Source: an uncultured Acholeplasmatales bacterium
GTDB taxonomy: Bacteria; Bacillota_I; Bacilli_A; Acholeplasmatales; Anaeroplasmataceae
DNA length: 64,000 bases
Assembly (NCBI GenBank): GCA_944323055.1
Contig: CALUQZ010000002.1
Span: 1-64,000, forward strand
Direction: 5' to 3'
Positions 18,798-28,323 of the stretch are shown in pieces. Within the stretch, counting starts at the first letter, position 1; each line of letters starts with the position of its first letter. Both the position numbers and the translations under genes were made by a program. The notes beneath the pieces were generated by a model. It was given only the letters and a program-made list of their open reading frames with translations, had not been told where the DNA came from and did no database searches.

Positions 18798-19982
18798 TTG
18801 TCAAATATTATTTTACACATTGATTTTAACGCCTTTTTTTGTTCAGTAGCTGAAATCTATAATCCGGCATTACGTAATACAGCTTTTGCGATTGGTAGAG
18901 AAAATTCAAATTATGGTGTTATCTCTACGGCTTCTTATAAAGCTAGACAGTATGGGATTCATAGTGGTATGCCTTTAGCTTTAGCTTATAAGAAATTAAA
19001 AACTTTAAATGTTATAAGTTTACCTTATTCTTATTATTTAAATTATCATTATAAATTTATCAATTTATTAAAAGAATATACTAATTTAATTGAAATTGGG
19101 TCAATAGATGAGGCTTATATAGATATTACTAATATTAGTAAAAAAAGACATCCCTTAATAGTAGCTAAAGAAATTCAAACAAGATTATTAAAAGAATATC
19201 ATTTACCTTGTTCAATAGGGATAGCTACTACTTTATTTTTAGCTAAAATGGCCTCTGATTTACATAAACCTCTAGGACTTACCGTTCTTCATAATAGAGA
19301 TGTAAAAGAAATGCTATATCCTTTAGAAGTAAAAGAAATATTTGGTATTGGTAAAAAAACATATCCTAAACTTGAAAATTTAGGTATTAAAACAATTGGT
19401 GATTTTTTCCTTGCTGAAAATAAGGATAAAGTTTTAAGTATCATATCTTTAGAATATTATAATGAATTAAAAGATAAGTTTAATGGTAAATCACGTAATA
19501 CAATTATGCCTTTACATAAAGAAGATAATTTATCTATTTCAACTATGACTACTTATGACAGAAGGCTAGATTCAGAAACTGAGATTTTAGAAGAGTTATA
19601 TATTTTAACACATCATATTTATAAAAGATTAGTAAAAGAAAAATATTTAACTAAAACAATTAATATAACTATGCGAAATATTAATTTTAAAACTATTACA
19701 CGTTCTAAAACTATTGATTATACAGCTGACTTAGATACAATAAAAACAGTAGTAAGAGAATTGTTTGAAGATAACTATAATGGTGATACATTACGTCTTT
19801 TAGGTGTAGGTTTTAGTAATTTAATTAAAGAAGAATTAGTAAATAAAGAAGAACATAATTTATTTACGGCCTTAAATAAAAGTGAAAAAGATGAAATGAT
19901 AGATGAACTGATGACAGATTTAAATAAAAAATTTGGTAATAAAGCTCTTTTTTATGGGCGTAATAGAACTTTATTTGATTAA
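18798..19982 (+). CDS. dinB: Y-family DNA polymerase IV (DinB)
   Basis: Translesion polymerase. Residues run in the order palm motif ILHIDFNAFFCSVAE, GVISTASYKARQYGIHSGMP, the catalytic IGSIDEAYIDIT with the paired acidic residues, thumb sequence EIFGIGKKTYPKLENLGIKTIGDF, then the little-finger domain ending near the C-terminus. A TTG start at 18798 is preferred because AAGGAAG precedes it and the protein then begins right at the palm; an ATG 24 nt upstream lacks a ribosome site. It overlaps ispH convergently by 12 nt. A second Y-family gene lies at 36.9 kb. Confidence 0.92.
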   Translation: MSNIILHIDFNAFFCSVAEIYNPALRNTAFAIGRENSNYGVISTASYKARQYGIHSGMPLALAYKKLKTLNVISLPYSYYLNYHYKFINLLKEYTNLIEIGSIDEAYIDITNISKKRHPLIVAKEIQTRLLKEYHLPCSIGIATTLFLAKMASDLHKPLGLTVLHNRDVKEMLYPLEVKEIFGIGKKTYPKLENLGIKTIGDFFLAENKDKVLSIISLEYYNELKDKFNGKSRNTIMPLHKEDNLSISTMTTYDRRLDSETEILEELYILTHHIYKRLVKEKYLTKTINITMRNINFKTITRSKTIDYTADLDTIKTVVRELFEDNYNGDTLRLLGVGFSNLIKEELVNKEEHNLFTALNKSEKDEMIDELMTDLNKKFGNKALFYGRNRTLFD

Positions 19983-20819
19983 ATAATCATATATTTCTAA
20001 TACTAAACTAGAAGGAGTTGAAGCTCCACTAGTGATTCCGATATTTTTATTTTTATCTAAATTAATCTCTTGTAATTCTTTTAAATCACTTACTAAATAA
20101 GCTTCACTTTTTTCTTTAGCTAGTTCATATAATCTTTTAGTGTTACTAGATTTCTTATCACCAACAACAATAATAGTATCAAAATTACTATTTAAAACAG
20201 CTTCTTGTCTTTTTGAGGTTGCATCACATATTTTATTGTCAATTATAGCATATGAATATTTTTTTAATATTTCTAAAAAAATATTATTAATATCAATTTG
20301 ACTTAAAGTTGTTTGATTAGTTACATAAATCTTATCATTTTCTATATTCAGATTATTAATATCATTTAAGTTAGTGACAAAATGAATGTTTGGTGAAATA
20401 GCTAATACAGCTTCACTTTCACTATGTATATTGACACCTATATAAATTACATCATAGTTTAAGTCTAGATATTTTTTAATTCTATTATGAATAATTTTAA
20501 CAAAAGGACAAGTAGCATCTATTACATTAAGTCCTTTTTCTTTAGCTTTATTAATTATTTTTGTATCAGTGCCATGTGCTTGAAATACTAAAGTTCCTTT
20601 ATTAATATTTTCAACTGATTGTTCTTTATTATGTTCATCTAAAACTATTAAACCTAAATTTTGATAATAAGACATAACTATATCATTATGTATTAGCTTG
20701 CCTACTAAATAAATAGGCTTCTCATAGTCTTTTTCTAATATTTTATCTACTAAATCTATAGCTCTTTTAACACCCATACAATAGCCTTGTGGTTCAATTA
20801 ATTTCACCATATTCATCAC
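19971..20819 (-). CDS. ispH: 4-hydroxy-3-methylbut-2-enyl diphosphate reductase
   Basis: Last step of the MEP pathway, giving IPP and DMAPP; an iron-sulfur enzyme. The 282-residue protein has the three cluster cysteines in EPQGYCMGVKRAID, DATCPFVKIIHNR and NKICDATSKRQEAV, and the conserved TSGASTPSSLV C-terminal motif. The start may be the GTG at 20819 or an ATG 3 or 9 nt later. Together with dxs at 13.5 kb it shows that isoprenoids are made by the MEP route. Confidence 0.95.
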   Translation of the reverse strand: MMNMVKLIEPQGYCMGVKRAIDLVDKILEKDYEKPIYLVGKLIHNDIVMSYYQNLGLIVLDEHNKEQSVENINKGTLVFQAHGTDTKIINKAKEKGLNVIDATCPFVKIIHNRIKKYLDLNYDVIYIGVNIHSESEAVLAISPNIHFVTNLNDINNLNIENDKIYVTNQTTLSQIDINNIFLEILKKYSYAIIDNKICDATSKRQEAVLNSNFDTIIVVGDKKSSNTKRLYELAKEKSEAYLVSDLKELQEINLDKNKNIGITSGASTPSSLVLEIYDYLIK

Positions 20820-20826
20820 CAGTTTG

Positions 20827-20855
20827 ATTTTATCACATTACATTAAAACTGTCTA
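20827..20855 (-). promoter_or_regulatory. Promoter of ispH
   Basis: On the - strand TAGACA (20850-20855), 17 nt, TAAAAT (20827-20832), directly ahead of the start codon. Confidence 0.5.
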
Positions 20856-20865
20856 TTTTAATTGC

Positions 20866-20894
20866 TTGCATTATGGGATAAATTAAGCTAAAAT
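20866..20894 (+). promoter_or_regulatory. Promoter of the DEAD-box helicase gene
   Basis: TTGCAT (20866-20871), 17 nt, TAAAAT (20889-20894), 16 nt before the ATG at 20911; divergent from the ispH promoter. Confidence 0.5.
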
Positions 20895-20910
20895 TAAAAA
20901 GGTGTTGTTT

Positions 20911-22206
20911 ATGCAAAAATATGTAAAAGCAGATTATTTAAAAGAAAATTTACAAAAAATGAATATAACTGAATTGATGCCTGTTCAAATAAAAGTTTTA
21001 GAAGAATTTAGTAAGACTAAAGATATTATTTTAACAGCTAAAACAGGTTCAGGGAAAACTTTAGCTTATTTATTACCTATTTTACAAGAATTAGATAGCA
21101 GTCTATTAAAAACACAATTGTTAATTTTATTACCAACTAATGAATTAGCTTTTCAAATTTATAATATTTTAAAAAAATTACTTAATAATACGAAATTTGA
21201 TTTAAAATTATATGATTCTAATACTAACAGTAAGGAAGAAGCTATAAAACTAGAAAAGCGTAAGCCACAGATTGTTGTAGGAACTATAGGCAAAATATTT
21301 GATTTAGCGATAAGACAAAATGCTTTAAAAATTCATGAATTATCATATTTTATTTTAGATGAAGCTGATATGGCATTAGATAATGGCTTTAAAGAAGAAT
21401 TAGATGATATTTTACTTTTAATAAAAGAAGCCAAAAAAGTATTTGTTTCAGCTACTATGTCAAAAGAAATAGTAGATTTGTTAAAGAAATATGCTAATTA
21501 TGTAAAAGAAATAAATTTAAATGATACTTTAGAAACTAATATTAAACATATTTGGATTCCAGTAAGGTATAATGCGAGGATAGATGTATTGACTAATTTA
21601 TTACATACTATGAATCCGTATTTAGCGTTAATATTTGTAAGTAAGAAAGAAGACATTTCATTAGTTTATAATCATTTGGCTAATTTAGGATTTAACGTTT
21701 CTAAACTGTCAGGGGATTTAAATATTAGAGAAAGAAAAAGAATAATTAAAGATATTTTAGATTTGAAATATCAATATGTTATTACTAGTGATATTTTAGC
21801 TAGAGGTATTGATTTTAGTGGTGTTAGTCATGTTATATCTTATGATTTACCATATGATTATGAATTTTATATTCATAGGGCTGGTAGAACAGGCCGTATG
21901 AATAGAGATGGTTTATGTTTTGCATTATATGATCATTTAGATGATAATTATTTAAATATGTTAGATAGACGTAAAATTAAACCTATTTACATGGATGTAG
22001 TTGCTGGTGAACTTGTACCATACAAGGGAAGAAATGTGAGAAAAAACAGACAAATACCTACAACTAATTATTATGATTTAGCAAGTAAAATGATTCCAAA
22101 AAGCAAAAAAGTTAAACCTGGACATAATAAAAAAAGGCAGGCTGAAATTGCTAAATTAGCTATAACTTTAAAAAATAAAGATAAGAAGAAGGGAAGAAAA
22201 AAATGA
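20911..22206 (+). CDS. DEAD-box ATP-dependent RNA helicase
   Basis: About 431 residues. Q-motif MNITELMPVQIKVLEE, motif I TAKTGSGKT, motif II as DEAD (LDEADMALDN), motif III SAT, and in the second RecA domain ARGIDFSGVSHVISYDLP and HRAGRTGR. The C-terminus is Lys/Arg-rich, a likely RNA-binding tail. The ATG at 20911 is preferred because AAGGTG precedes it. It overlaps the degV gene by 4 nt. It is probably a CshB- or DbpA-like helicase in ribosome assembly or RNA turnover, but the subfamily is uncertain. Confidence 0.9.
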   Translation: MQKYVKADYLKENLQKMNITELMPVQIKVLEEFSKTKDIILTAKTGSGKTLAYLLPILQELDSSLLKTQLLILLPTNELAFQIYNILKKLLNNTKFDLKLYDSNTNSKEEAIKLEKRKPQIVVGTIGKIFDLAIRQNALKIHELSYFILDEADMALDNGFKEELDDILLLIKEAKKVFVSATMSKEIVDLLKKYANYVKEINLNDTLETNIKHIWIPVRYNARIDVLTNLLHTMNPYLALIFVSKKEDISLVYNHLANLGFNVSKLSGDLNIRERKRIIKDILDLKYQYVITSDILARGIDFSGVSHVISYDLPYDYEFYIHRAGRTGRMNRDGLCFALYDHLDDNYLNMLDRRKIKPIYMDVVAGELVPYKGRNVRKNRQIPTTNYYDLASKMIPKSKKVKPGHNKKRQAEIAKLAITLKNKDKKKGRKK

Positions 22207-23075
22207 GAGATTATGTAATTATCACTGATTCAACATGTGATTTACCACAAAAATTTGTAGATGAAAATAATATTGTTGTCATACCTTTACAATTTAATAT
22301 TGACGGAAAAGATTATAGAAATTACTTAGATGGTAGAGAGATGACAAACGAAGAGTTCTATAATTTAGAAAGACAAGGAAAGATAGGCAAAACTGCTCAA
22401 CTTACAATGTTTGATATTACTGAAGTTTATAGAAGCTATTTAGAAAAAGGCTATGATATTTTAGGTTTAGGTTTTTCTTCAGGTTTATCTGGTACTTTTA
22501 ATTCAATGCGTTTAGCTGTTGAAGAATTAAAAGAAGAATTTAGTGATGCAAAAATCAATATAATTGATACATTATGTGCTTCAACTGGTGAAGGGCTATT
22601 TGTTTACTATGCTAATCTTTATAAAAAACAAGGAATGTCAATTGATGATAACACAGAAGCTTTATTAAAATTAAGACCACATCTATGTCATTGGTTTACA
22701 GTATTAAGTTTAGATACTTTAAGAAGAGGCGGTAGAGTTTCTAATGTTGCGGCTTTTGTGGCTGATACATTTAATATTAAACCGGTATTACATGTTGATG
22801 ATGAAGGTCATTTAGTGGCGATGCGCAAAGTTTTAGGTCGTAAAAGAAGTTTATTAGCTTTAGTAGATGAATTAGAAAAGTCTATTTATAAAGATGAACC
22901 GCAAATGATTATGATTAGTCATGGTGATTGTCTTGATGATGCTAATTATGTTGCTAATGAAATTAAAAAAAGAATTGATGTTAAAGATATTTTAATAAAT
23001 TGTATAGGGCCTGTTATTGGTTCTCATTCTGGTCCTGGTACAGTAGCCTTATTTTTCGTTGGAAATAAGCGCTAA
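22203..23075 (+). CDS. DegV family fatty-acid-binding protein
   Basis: 290 residues with the DegV hallmarks: N-terminal VIITDSTCDLP, SSGLSGTFNS, IDTLCASTGEG and a conserved C-terminal IGPVIGSHSGPGTVALFF. DegV/FakB proteins present fatty acids to the FakA kinase in Gram-positive bacteria; FakA is not in the window. It is co-transcribed with the helicase (4-nt overlap) and ends at a bidirectional terminator shared with glgC. Confidence 0.92.
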   Translation: MRDYVIITDSTCDLPQKFVDENNIVVIPLQFNIDGKDYRNYLDGREMTNEEFYNLERQGKIGKTAQLTMFDITEVYRSYLEKGYDILGLGFSSGLSGTFNSMRLAVEELKEEFSDAKINIIDTLCASTGEGLFVYYANLYKKQGMSIDDNTEALLKLRPHLCHWFTVLSLDTLRRGGRVSNVAAFVADTFNIKPVLHVDDEGHLVAMRKVLGRKRSLLALVDELEKSIYKDEPQMIMISHGDCLDDANYVANEIKKRIDVKDILINCIGPVIGSHSGPGTVALFFVGNKR

Positions 23076-23083
23076 TTTGCAAA

Positions 23084-23116
23084 ATAAAAAAGCTGCAATT
23101 TTATGCAGCTTTTTTG
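23084..23116. terminator. Bidirectional terminator between degV and glgC
   Basis: AGCTGCA (23091-23097) pairs with TGCAGCT (23104-23110); A run on the left, T run on the right, serving both converging transcripts. Confidence 0.85.
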
Positions 23117-24349
23117 CTATTCTAATGAATCGCCACTATGTAAATGCGTTGCTTCAATGATTTTCTTAGTAGCAGAAGAAGGAATTCTAACGTTTCTTTC
23201 TATTACAGTGTCATTAGGTAAAACAATACGTTTACCAATAACATTGATACCAGAATTTAAAACCTTTGGTTTAGCTTTATTAGGTGTGTAGTCTTCACCA
23301 GTACCAATAACACAGTTATCACCTATAACGGCGTCTTTATCAATAATTGTGTTTTCAATATGAACATTTTTACCGATATGAACATCGTTTAAAATAACAG
23401 AGTTTTTAACTACTGATCCCTCACCAACTTTAACACCAGGAGATAATACACTATGATCAATTGTGCCATATATTTGGTCACCATGTGATACAAGAGAGTC
23501 CTTTACTTTAGCCTTATCACCAATTTTTACAGGTGGTAAATCTTCTGATTTAGTATAAATTTTCCATTTTGTATCGTATAAATCGAGAGTACAATTATCA
23601 CTACATAATTCAAGGTTAGCATCTAGATATGAATCATATGTTCCTACGTCTTTCCAATAATCATAATATTCATAAGCATAAACTTTACAATTATCGATCA
23701 TGTTAGGGATAATATGATTACCAAAATCAAGGTCAACAATGTTAGGATAAGCTTCTAATTGTTTAATTAAAGCATCAGTATTAAATACATAAATACCCAT
23801 AGAAGCTTTATTTGATTTTGGTTGTTTTGGTTTTTCTTGGAATTTAACAACTTGTAAGTCATCGTTTGTTTCAAGAATACCAAATCTACTAGCTTCTTCA
23901 ATTGGTACAATTTTGGCGGCAATTGTACAATCAGCACCAGTAGCTTTATGTTGTTCAATCATTTTACGATAATCCATCTTATAGATATGATCACCAGAAA
24001 GGATAAGAACATATTTAGAAGCATAACGCTTCACGAACTCAATATTTTTTCTAACAGCATCAGCTGTTCCTTCATACCACGAGTTGTTTGGTTGAAGTAA
24101 TGTGACAAATGAATCACGACGGTCTAAGTCCCAAGGTTTACCTACCCCAATATGTTCGTTAAGAGATAAAGGTAAATATTGTGTTAAAATACCAATTTGG
24201 AAAATACCACTATTAGTACAATTTGACAAAGCAAAATCAATGATTCTAAATTTGCCTGCAAATGGGACAGCAGGTTTAGATCTTTTTTCTGATAAGATAT
24301 CTAATCTTGAACCTCTACCCCCAGCTAAAATTAAAGCTAAAGTTTCCAT
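23117..24349 (-). CDS. glgC: Glucose-1-phosphate adenylyltransferase
   Basis: Makes ADP-glucose for glycogen synthesis. The 410-residue protein has the nucleotide-binding LILAGGRGSRLDILSEKRSKP and PAVPFAGKFRIIDF motifs, GTADAVRKN, ILSGDHIYKMDY, the EKPKQP segment, and a C-terminal left-handed beta-helix region made of hexapeptide-like turns (VKNSVILNDVHIGKNVHIEN and following). It lies 10 nt downstream of glgA in one operon. Branching enzyme, GlgD and phosphorylase are not in the window. Confidence 0.95.
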   Translation of the reverse strand: METLALILAGGRGSRLDILSEKRSKPAVPFAGKFRIIDFALSNCTNSGIFQIGILTQYLPLSLNEHIGVGKPWDLDRRDSFVTLLQPNNSWYEGTADAVRKNIEFVKRYASKYVLILSGDHIYKMDYRKMIEQHKATGADCTIAAKIVPIEEASRFGILETNDDLQVVKFQEKPKQPKSNKASMGIYVFNTDALIKQLEAYPNIVDLDFGNHIIPNMIDNCKVYAYEYYDYWKDVGTYDSYLDANLELCSDNCTLDLYDTKWKIYTKSEDLPPVKIGDKAKVKDSLVSHGDQIYGTIDHSVLSPGVKVGEGSVVKNSVILNDVHIGKNVHIENTIIDKDAVIGDNCVIGTGEDYTPNKAKPKVLNSGINVIGKRIVLPNDTVIERNVRIPSSATKKIIEATHLHSGDSLE

Positions 24350-24359
24350 AAATAACCTC

Positions 24360-25769
24360 CTACATCAATTTTTTATATAATTCTATATATGATTTAGCTG
24401 AAGCATTCCAGCTGAAATCCTGTTCCATAGCTCTTTTTACAAGAGCATGCCATGATTCTTTATCTTGATAAGTCATCATAGCTAAAAACATAACATCTTT
24501 AAAGTTATGAGCATTGTAATTAGTAAAACTAAAACCAGTTCCTTCTCCCGTATAGATGTTATAAGGTTTTACAGTATCTTTTAATCCCCCTGTCTCCCGA
24601 ACGAGTGGAAGTGAACCATATCTCATAGCAATCATTTGACCTAAACCACAAGGTTCAAATTTAGATGGCATTAAGAATATGTCTGAAGCAGCATATACTT
24701 TTTGAGCTAATGGATCACTATATCCGATATAGCATAAGAATCTACCTGGATATTTATTAGCTAAATAGTTGAAATAATCTTCATATTTTTTATCGCCACT
24801 ACCTAAAATAAAGAAAGTAGCATTTGAATAATATAATACATCTTCTAAAATAGGCATAAATAAATCTACACCTTTTTGATCTACTAATCTTGATACTAAA
24901 CCAAATAAAGGAGCTTCTAAGCTTTTAGCATTGTATTCTTTTAATAATTCATCTTTATTTTTCTTTTTGCCTTCAACAAAAGAATTAGAATCATAATTAG
25001 CATATAAATTTTTATCAGTAGCCGGATTATATTTGTCAACATCTAAGCCATTGATAATGCCATAAAAATCATCTTTTCTAAGTTCTAATACTTTATTCAT
25101 TTCATAACCGTAATAATCAGTTAAAACTTCCTCTCTATAAGTCGGACTAACTGTATTTATAATATTAGATTCCATAATAGCAGTCTTCATAAAGTTAACA
25201 CAATTATTAAATTCTAGGCTATTAGAATAAGGCATAAATAATATATTTAATAAATCTTTAGGGAAAATACCTTGATATTGAATATTATGAATAGAATAAA
25301 TTGTTTTAATTCTTCGATATTCAGGATAATAATTATAATTAGCTTTTAATATATAGGGAATTAAACCTGTTTGCCAATCATTATTATGAATAATATCAGG
25401 ATAAAAATCACAAACTTTAATAGCTTCTAAAACAGCAAAGCAGAAGAAGGCGAAACGTTCACCATCATCACCATGACCATAAATAGTATCGCGATTAAAA
25501 TATTTATCACTATCAATAAAATAGTAAGTAACACCTTCATAAGTGTCTTTAAAAACACCTAAATATTCATTTTTGTCAGCTATTCTAACGTAGGCATAAC
25601 CTATATATGTAGCGTTATTTTTTTCTTTAATTTTTTTATAATAGGGCATTATTACTCTAGCATCTACTCCCTCTTTTATTAATGCTTTTGGTAATGCACC
25701 AATAACATCAGCAAGCCCACCCGTTTTAATGAAAGGTGCGCCTTCACTAGCACAAATTAAAACATTCAT
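24360..25769 (-). CDS. glgA: Glycogen synthase
   Basis: GT5 retaining glucosyltransferase using ADP-glucose. The 469-residue protein has the N-terminal SEGAPFIKTGGLADVIGALP with the KTGGL motif, HNNDWQTGLIP, the SRLVDQKGVDL segment and the catalytic C-terminal SKFEPCGLGQMIAMRYGSLP motif. First gene of the glgA-glgC operon, with a promoter overlapped by a catabolite-response element. Confidence 0.96.
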   Translation of the reverse strand: MNVLICASEGAPFIKTGGLADVIGALPKALIKEGVDARVIMPYYKKIKEKNNATYIGYAYVRIADKNEYLGVFKDTYEGVTYYFIDSDKYFNRDTIYGHGDDGERFAFFCFAVLEAIKVCDFYPDIIHNNDWQTGLIPYILKANYNYYPEYRRIKTIYSIHNIQYQGIFPKDLLNILFMPYSNSLEFNNCVNFMKTAIMESNIINTVSPTYREEVLTDYYGYEMNKVLELRKDDFYGIINGLDVDKYNPATDKNLYANYDSNSFVEGKKKNKDELLKEYNAKSLEAPLFGLVSRLVDQKGVDLFMPILEDVLYYSNATFFILGSGDKKYEDYFNYLANKYPGRFLCYIGYSDPLAQKVYAASDIFLMPSKFEPCGLGQMIAMRYGSLPLVRETGGLKDTVKPYNIYTGEGTGFSFTNYNAHNFKDVMFLAMMTYQDKESWHALVKRAMEQDFSWNASAKSYIELYKKLM

Positions 25770-25802
25770 TTTAAACTTATCCTTTCTTCTTTTTCTTAAA
25801 TT

Positions 25803-25831
25803 ATTATATAATATTTAAAACGCTTTCACAA
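25803..25831 (-). promoter_or_regulatory. glgA promoter with overlapping cre (CcpA) site
   Basis: On the - strand TTGTGA (25826-25831), 17 nt, TATAAT (25803-25808). The spacer holds TGAAAGCGTTTTAA (25815-25828), which matches 13 of 14 positions of the cre consensus TGWAANCGNTNWCA. A cre between -35 and -10 normally means repression by CcpA. The match is seen; regulation is inferred. Confidence 0.7.
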
Positions 25832-25954
25832 TATATAAAAAATTATTTTTATCATTTTTAGATATTATTTTAATAAAAAAAAGCAGGTAAAATTAGAATT
25901 AATTTTTAATAACAAAAATAAGTAATTTTTTTATAAGCAAAATTTAGTAAAATG

Positions 25955-25983
25955 TTGAAATATATGCTTAATAATGCTATAAT
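25955..25983 (+). promoter_or_regulatory. Promoter ahead of the thioredoxin-like/argS genes
   Basis: TTGAAA (25955-25960), 17 nt, TATAAT (25978-25983), 34 nt before the ATG at 26017. The rest of 25832-25954 is AT-rich with nothing I can name. Confidence 0.6.
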
Positions 25984-26016
25984 TCATAAGAATATTTTTT
26001 TAGGAGTTGTTTAATA

Positions 26017-26595
26017 ATGGCGGTAAGAAGTATAAGAAGAGTTAAATATAAATTTAAATGGACAAAAGAACTTACATTTTTATTATTAGGCTTAGCCGTA
26101 ATTATAGTTGTTACTATTATATTAGCTTTACCAAATAAAGTAGAACGATTAATAAATAAATGGCCTGATGCTTCATTAGGAACAGAAACAGTTTATCAAG
26201 AGATATCTGAATCACAACTTGTTAATTTAGTTGATTCAGGTGAATATATTTTTGTTTTCTATGGTAGTCCTAGTGATACTAATGCTACTACAAAATTAAC
26301 TTTAGTTGAAACATATGCCTCTAATTTTAATGTAGATAGAGTTTATTGGTTAGATTCTACTGAAATCTATAATGCTAGTGATGAAACTAAAAATACGCGT
26401 GATTTTAAAGATGATATAGCGCAAAGAGAGACTAGTTTAAAAGGCGTTGATTTATTAGAAACATTAAGTTTTTGGGCTTTTGATGATGGTAATTTATTAG
26501 TTGATTATGCCCAATATAGTGATAGTAGTGATACTAATAGTTTTGAACAAGTTGTCAGCAAAGCTTTTGGTGCTTATGTTGAATCATTAAACTAG
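26017..26595 (+). CDS. Membrane-anchored protein with a possible thioredoxin-like domain lacking cysteines
   Basis: 192 residues: a basic N-terminus (RSIRRVKYKFKW), one membrane helix (~20-42), then an extracytoplasmic domain. The segment EYIFVFYGSPSDTNATTKL sits where a thioredoxin fold would have its FYxxxCxxC active site, followed by a helix and a second strand, but both cysteines are absent and no cysteine occurs elsewhere. The thioredoxin relation is a guess from pattern. It lies 46 nt ahead of argS without a strong terminator between. Confidence 0.5.
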   Translation: MAVRSIRRVKYKFKWTKELTFLLLGLAVIIVVTIILALPNKVERLINKWPDASLGTETVYQEISESQLVNLVDSGEYIFVFYGSPSDTNATTKLTLVETYASNFNVDRVYWLDSTEIYNASDETKNTRDFKDDIAQRETSLKGVDLLETLSFWAFDDGNLLVDYAQYSDSSDTNSFEQVVSKAFGAYVESLN

Positions 26596-26641
26596 GAAGA
26601 TTAAATATCTTCCTTTTACTTATTTTAAGGAGCTAGTATTT

Positions 26642-28321
26642 ATGATTAATGAAATAAAAGAAAAAATAAAACAATGTGTAGAAAATAAATATCAAGTAAA
26701 AGTAGTTGTTGAAGAACCAAAAGACTTAAAAATGGGAGATCTAGCCGTTCCTGTTTTTCCGATTGTTAAAGTTTTACGTAAACCTTTAAATGAAGTAGCT
26801 TTAGAAGTTGCTAAAACGATAAAAGAAAATGTCAGTGAGGTTAAAGATACTAAAGTTATAGGTGGATTTGTTAATTTAGTTTTATCAAAAGAGGAAATGG
26901 CTTATGATATAATTAAATCTATTTTAACTGAAGGTAGTAATTATGCTAGTAAGCCTAGTAATGATGAAGTAGTATGTCTAGATTATTCTAGTCCTAATAT
27001 TGCTAAAAGCTTTAGTATTGGTCATTTAAGATCTACTATTATTGGTAATTCTTTAAAATTAATTTATCAAAAATTAGGTTATAAGACAGTATCTATTAAT
27101 TATTTAGGTGATTGGGGCACTCAATTTGGTAAAATGATTGTCGCTTATTTAAAATGGGGCGATAAAGAAAAAATAAAACAAGACCCTATTAATGAAATGA
27201 CTAATTTATATGTTAAATTTCATGAAGAAGCTAAAAAAGACGAATCATTAAATGAAGAAGCTAGACAAGCATTTAGAAAATGTGAATTAGGCGATAAAGA
27301 ATATTTAGAATTATGGCGTTATATTAGAGAGGAATCTCTAAAAGAAAGTGCCCAAATTTATGATTTATTAGGTGTTACATTTGATTCATATAATGGTGAA
27401 GCTTTTTACAATGATAAGATGGACGGCGTAGTTGAAGAACTTGAAGCTAAACATTTAGTTACTTTAGATGATAATGCTTTAATTGTTCGTTTTGCTGATG
27501 GTATGCCACCGGCTTTAATTAAACGTTCTGATGGTGGTTCTCTATATATGACTAGAGATTTAGCAGCCTTGTTATATCGTAAAAAAGAATATAATTTTAA
27601 AGAGATATTATATGTGGTAGGTAATGAACAAAAACTACATTTTGAACAAATTAAAGCTATTATTAAAATGTTAGGTTATGATTTTAGTGATGAAATTAAA
27701 CATGTTGGTTTTGGTCTTTACTTAACTAATGGTAAAAAGATGTCTACTAGAAGTGGTGGCGTTGTTAAATTATATGATGTCTTAATGAAAGCTATTTCTT
27801 TAGCTAAAGCTGAAGTATTAGAAAAAAATAAGGATTTAACTAATAAAGATGAAGTAGCTAAGAAAATTGGTTTAGCTAGTGTCATTTATAATGATTTAAA
27901 AAATCATCGGGAACTAGATATAGAATTTGATTTAGATTCATGTGTTAAGTTTGAAGGTAATACAGGTCCATACATTTTATATAGTGGCGTTAGAATAGCT
28001 TCTATCTTAAAAGATAAAGAAATAGATTTAAATAATATAGATTTAGATTTATTTAATAAAGATATTTATTATGATGTAGTAAGACAATTAGCTAATTTTA
28101 GTGTAATGTTAAATAAAGCTAAAGAAGAATATGCTCCTAGTTATATAGCTAAATATTTATATACATTAGCTACTACATTTAACAGATTTTACGCTTTAGA
28201 GAAAATCAATTGTGAAGATGAATTAATTAGAAATACTAATTTTGCGTTAATTAAAGCTATTAGAATAGTATTAAATGAAGGTTTAAGATTATTAGGTATA
28301 GCTTATGTTGATGAAATGTAA
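26642..28321 (+). CDS. argS: Arginyl-tRNA synthetase
   Basis: Class I synthetase of 559 residues. N-terminal Arg-tRNA D-loop recognition domain, then DYSSPNIAKSFSIGHLRST holding the HIGH-type motif, NYLGDWGTQFGK, the KMSK-type motif KKMSTRSGG, and the DALR anticodon-binding domain near the C-terminus (GNTGPYILYSGVRIASIL, RFYALEKIN). A GGAG ribosome site precedes the ATG. Followed 2 nt later by the flippase-like gene. Confidence 0.96.
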   Translation: MINEIKEKIKQCVENKYQVKVVVEEPKDLKMGDLAVPVFPIVKVLRKPLNEVALEVAKTIKENVSEVKDTKVIGGFVNLVLSKEEMAYDIIKSILTEGSNYASKPSNDEVVCLDYSSPNIAKSFSIGHLRSTIIGNSLKLIYQKLGYKTVSINYLGDWGTQFGKMIVAYLKWGDKEKIKQDPINEMTNLYVKFHEEAKKDESLNEEARQAFRKCELGDKEYLELWRYIREESLKESAQIYDLLGVTFDSYNGEAFYNDKMDGVVEELEAKHLVTLDDNALIVRFADGMPPALIKRSDGGSLYMTRDLAALLYRKKEYNFKEILYVVGNEQKLHFEQIKAIIKMLGYDFSDEIKHVGFGLYLTNGKKMSTRSGGVVKLYDVLMKAISLAKAEVLEKNKDLTNKDEVAKKIGLASVIYNDLKNHRELDIEFDLDSCVKFEGNTGPYILYSGVRIASILKDKEIDLNNIDLDLFNKDIYYDVVRQLANFSVMLNKAKEEYAPSYIAKYLYTLATTFNRFYALEKINCEDELIRNTNFALIKAIRIVLNEGLRLLGIAYVDEM

Positions 28322-28323
28322 TT

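Noticed and set aside
23103-24380. Open frames on the + strand across glgC
   Set aside because: They are shadows of the glgC gene on the opposite strand, with no ribosome sites and composition explained by the real gene.
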